A DNA stretch of 7,926 nucleotides, taken from positions 1 to 7,926 of the forward strand of contig CADBTH010000125.1 in the NCBI GenBank assembly GCA_902797495.1, in the 5' to 3' direction. Shown in pieces: positions 6,061 to 7,926 of the stretch. Origin of the DNA: an uncultured Ruminococcus sp. (GTDB lineage: Bacteria; Bacillota; Clostridia; Oscillospirales; CAG-272). The notes beneath the pieces are model-generated. The model was not told where the DNA came from and ran no database searches. It saw nothing but the letters and a program-made list of their open reading frames with translations. The position numbers and the translations under genes were made by a program. The stretch's first letter is position 1. Every line of letters starts with the position of its first letter.

Positions 6061-7197
6061 TCAATCCGTACTCCTCTCTGCCAAGAAGTCGTGGTATTTG
6101 TTGTAGAACGATTCGAAATAGTCGCCGTCGAGGGCGTCGCGGATCTTCTTCATCAGATCGTTGTAGAAATAGAGATTGTGACAGACCGCGAGGCGCATCC
6201 CGAGCGCTTCCTTCGCTTTTATCAGATGCCTGATATAGGCGCGCGAATAGTGTCGGCAGGCGGGGCAGGAACAGCCCTCGTCGATCGGGCGCGTGTCCTT
6301 CGCGTACTTTTCGTTCATTATGTTCATCTTGCCGTGCCAGGTAAAGACGTTGCCGTGGCGGGCGTTTCGGGACGGCATCACGCAGTCGAAGAAATCGACT
6401 CCGCGGTGTACCGCCTCAATAATGTTCTGCGGCGTTCCGACTCCCATCAGATACCTCGGCTTGTTCTCCGGCATGAAGGGCTCCACCGCCTCGATGATGC
6501 GGTACATCTCTTCCGCCTCCTCGCCGACCGCAAGGCCGCCGATCGCGTAGCCGTCGAGATCGAGCTCGGCGATGCGCTTCATGTGGTCGATGCGCAGATC
6601 CTCGTACGTGCTTCCCTGATTGATGCCGAAGAGCATCTGCTTTTTGTTCACCGTGTCGGGGAGCGAGTTCAGCCGCGCCAGCTCCGCCTTGCACCTCTCG
6701 AGCCATCGCGCGGTGCGCGCGCAGGAATCCTTCGCGTAGCGGTACTCAGCGGGGTTTTCCACGCACTCGTCGAACGCCATGGCGATAGTCGAGCCCAGAT
6801 GGCTCTGTATCTGCATCGACTCCTCCGGCCCCATGAAGATGCGCCGCCCGTCCACGTGGGACGAGAAGTAGACTCCCTCCTCTTTTATGCGGCGAAGCCC
6901 CGCGAGGGAGAAGACCTGAAATCCGCCGCTGTCGGTCAGGATCGGCCCGTGCCAGTCGGTGAATTTGTGAAGTCCGCCCAGCTCGTAGATCAGACCGTCG
7001 CCCGGACGGATGTGCAGATGGTACGTGTTCGAGAGCATCACCTGACAGCCGACCTCTTCAAGGTCGCGGGATGATAGCCCGCCCTTTATCGCGCCGCAGG
7101 TCGCAACGTTCATGAATACCGGAGTCTCAATAACTCCGTGAGGGGTCTCGAAGCGCCCCCTCCGCGCGTTTCCTTCTTTTTTTATTAATGTGAACAT
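6061..7197 (-). CDS. tgt: tRNA-guanine transglycosylase (queuosine biosynthesis)
   Basis: This 378-residue cytoplasmic enzyme exchanges guanine-34 in the anticodons of tRNAs for Asn, Asp, His and Tyr for a queuosine precursor. Every hallmark is present: base-binding LTDSGGFQ (87-94, D89), FDEC (142-145), IGGLAVGE (219-226), the nucleophile D271 in FDCVMPSRNARHG, and the zinc ligands C309, C311, C314 and H340 in CSCPAC and VCHN. C145 and V224 match the residues of bacterial enzymes that use preQ1 rather than queuine. Length fits the family (about 370-390). I start it at the ATG at 7197, which gives MFTLIKKEGNARRGRFETPH, the usual N-terminus; a longer frame to 7248 would run into a repeat. The ribosome site is weak (AGAAAG, 9 nt upstream). 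No other queuosine gene and no clear promoter is visible nearby. Confidence 0.97.
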   Translation of the reverse strand: MFTLIKKEGNARRGRFETPHGVIETPVFMNVATCGAIKGGLSSRDLEEVGCQVMLSNTYHLHIRPGDGLIYELGGLHKFTDWHGPILTDSGGFQVFSLAGLRRIKEEGVYFSSHVDGRRIFMGPEESMQIQSHLGSTIAMAFDECVENPAEYRYAKDSCARTARWLERCKAELARLNSLPDTVNKKQMLFGINQGSTYEDLRIDHMKRIAELDLDGYAIGGLAVGEEAEEMYRIIEAVEPFMPENKPRYLMGVGTPQNIIEAVHRGVDFFDCVMPSRNARHGNVFTWHGKMNIMNEKYAKDTRPIDEGCSCPACRHYSRAYIRHLIKAKEALGMRLAVCHNLYFYNDLMKKIRDALDGDYFESFYNKYHDFLAERSTD

Positions 7198-7213
7198 GTG
7201 TATTATCTTTCTG

Positions 7214-7378
7214 TAAACGCCGACGTTCCCCCGTCGGCTACACCTCATCCGTCAAGCAAGCTTGACACCTTCCCCTCAAGGGGAAGGCAGAGTAAGGCTT
7301 CCCCTTGAGGGGAAGCTGTCACGGAACGTGACTGATGAGGTGTAGCTCCGTGGAGACTTGTCTCCTGAGGAGCGTTTA
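7214..7378. repeat. Nested inverted-repeat (MITE-like) element
   Basis: The 165-bp element is bounded by TAAACGC (7214-7220) and GCGTTTA (7372-7378). Inside lies an 18-bp inverted repeat with one mismatch, 7237-7254 against 7329-7346 (core GCTACACCTCATC). Within that are four tight hairpins: 7251-7266 (7 bp, 2-nt loop), 7268-7287 (9 bp), 7297-7316 (9 bp, a near-copy of the previous one) and 7318-7332 (6 bp, loop GAA). Further hairpins flank them at 7219-7238 (7 bp), 7346-7355, 7353-7364 and 7362-7372. Nothing is encoded. The core resembles a repeat I recall from many Clostridia genomes. The element overlaps the DUF559 stop codon and reaches to 16 bp before the tgt start. No stem is followed by a T tract, so it is probably not a terminator. 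Confidence 0.8.
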
Positions 7379-7744
7379 TTGATCTCCTTCAAACTTCATC
7401 CCGATATGTGTCAGAACCGCCTGGCATACGCCGTCGAAATTGCTGTTCACATCGCGGTTTGTAAATCTGAGAACTGACAAGCCGAGACCTTTCATATAAG
7501 AGTCCCGCTTCGCGTCATATTCCCTTGCGCCGTCCTCATAGTGCTGTGCGCCGTCAAGTTCGACAACTGTTTTTGCGCTTGCAATATAGAAATCGGCGAT
7601 GTAGTTTCCGATGACCTTCTGCCTGTTGACCGTGACCGGAAGCTTCTTCAGAAAGTCATACCAAAGGTGTTTTTCTTCGTCTGTCATATCGCGTCGAAGC
7701 TGCTGTGCATTCGACTTCAGACGAGCGTTATTCTTTTTGTTCAT
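7376..7744 (-). CDS. DUF559 endonuclease-like protein
   Basis: This small 122-residue protein belongs to the DUF559 family, which has a Vsr-like restriction-endonuclease fold. A helical start RRDMTDEEKHLWYDFLKK (17-34) is followed by NRQKVIGNYIADFYI (40-54) and VVELDGAQHYE (60-70). D51 and the E62/D64 pair fit the PD-(D/E)XK-type metal site, with Q67 and H68 conserved in the family. The C-terminal LGLSVLRFTNRDV (87-99) is also typical. Length is normal, so the gene appears intact. Family function is not established; nuclease activity is inferred from the fold. Its ATG overlaps the end of the recombinase gene by 17 bp, implying co-transcription, although no good ribosome site is visible. Its stop codon is the outermost triplet of the adjoining inverted-repeat element. 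Confidence 0.88.
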   Translation of the reverse strand: MNKKNNARLKSNAQQLRRDMTDEEKHLWYDFLKKLPVTVNRQKVIGNYIADFYIASAKTVVELDGAQHYEDGAREYDAKRDSYMKGLGLSVLRFTNRDVNSNFDGVCQAVLTHIGMKFEGDQ

Positions 7745-7926
7745 CGTCGGATGTGTCCGCGACGTCAGACAATTTGACGTTGTGCAACGGATTCTTGTTC
7801 ATCGCCGCCTCCATGCCCTTGTCGCTGACGTGAGTGTAGATCTGTGTAGTGGTGAGCTGCTCGTGCCCGAGGATGTCCTTGAGCACGCGGATGTCCACGT
7901 CGCCGCTCTGATACATCAGAGTCGCC
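7728..7926 (-). CDS. Tyrosine recombinase/integrase, C-terminal end only
   Basis: Only about 65 C-terminal residues are in the window; the frame stays open to the right edge (ALA-THR-LEU before the first internal Met at 7916), so this Met is not the start. ATLMYQSGDVDIRVLKDILG followed by HEQLTTTQIYTHV is the end of a phage/XerC-D type catalytic domain. The LGH histidine (codon 7863-7865) corresponds to the conserved His/Trp position, and the Tyr of IYTHV (codon 7836-7838) is the nucleophile that joins the DNA covalently. The Arg-His-x-x-Arg box lies beyond the edge. A hydrophilic tail of about 35 residues follows. Whether it is a chromosomal Xer-like enzyme, an orphan integrase or part of a mobile element cannot be decided here. 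It overlaps the DUF559 gene by 17 bp. Confidence 0.9.
   Translation of the reverse strand, partial: ATLMYQSGDVDIRVLKDILGHEQLTTTQIYTHVSDKGMEAAMNKNPLHNVKLSDVADTSDDEQKE

Noticed and set aside
3433..7074. Long plus-strand frames at 3433-4389, 4728-5846 and 5641-7074
   Set aside because: Each mirrors a recognised minus-strand gene (glycosidase, CapA-like, tgt), has low-complexity Arg/Val-rich translation and no ribosome site or domain.
7198..7248. 17-codon upstream extension of tgt
   Set aside because: It lies mostly in the inverted-repeat element and is absent from normal Tgt N-termini; MFTLIKKEGNARRGRF is the expected start.
7268..7316. Terminators formed by the two 9-bp CTTCCCCT hairpins
   Set aside because: Neither stem is followed by a T run on either strand, and they are part of the larger repeat.
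7198..7375. preQ1 riboswitch or promoter in front of tgt
   Set aside because: The leader is filled by the repeat element; I see no preQ1 aptamer pattern and no convincing -35/-10 pair, so tgt may be transcribed from further upstream.

Overview
The window looks like chromosomal DNA from a high-GC member of the Clostridia (Firmicutes), probably an uncultured gut lineage. This is inferred from purine-rich Shine-Dalgarno sites, AT-rich extended -10 promoters inside otherwise GC-rich DNA, Clostridia-like protein families and highly structured intergenic repeats. It cannot be placed more precisely from the sequence alone. All supported genes lie on the minus strand, so they read from right to left; the long plus-strand open frames are antisense shadows.

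Right end (7376-7926): the C-terminal end of a tyrosine recombinase runs off the edge, and a small DUF559 endonuclease-like gene overlaps its 3' end. Next comes a 165-bp nested inverted-repeat element (7214-7378), which begins at the DUF559 stop codon and ends just before tgt. The tgt gene (6061-7197) encodes tRNA-guanine transglycosylase for queuosine synthesis. It is followed by a second structured element ending in a rho-independent terminator (about 5937-6054).

Centre (1538-5861): a tight four-gene operon, with its own promoter near 5897-5925, encodes in order a CapA-family lipoprotein, a membrane-anchored phosphodiester glycosidase, an unrecognised single-pass membrane protein and a PAP2-family membrane phosphatase. 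Gaps are 2 bp, a 1-bp overlap and 18 bp. All four products should sit at the membrane or outer face. A joint role in making, trimming or recycling a surface polymer or its lipid carrier is a reasonable inference but unproven. The 3' untranslated region holds a four-hairpin, cloverleaf-like repeat (1421-1521) and then a terminator (about 1385-1420).

Left end (1-1256): an orphan AAA ATPase of the AAA_14/DUF4143 type, open for 418 codons and cut by the window edge. It has its own good promoter, directly preceded by about three copies of a 23-bp tandem repeat. This gene and the recombinase/DUF559 pair are visibly less GC-rich than the central operon and tgt, which suggests accessory DNA around a more native core.
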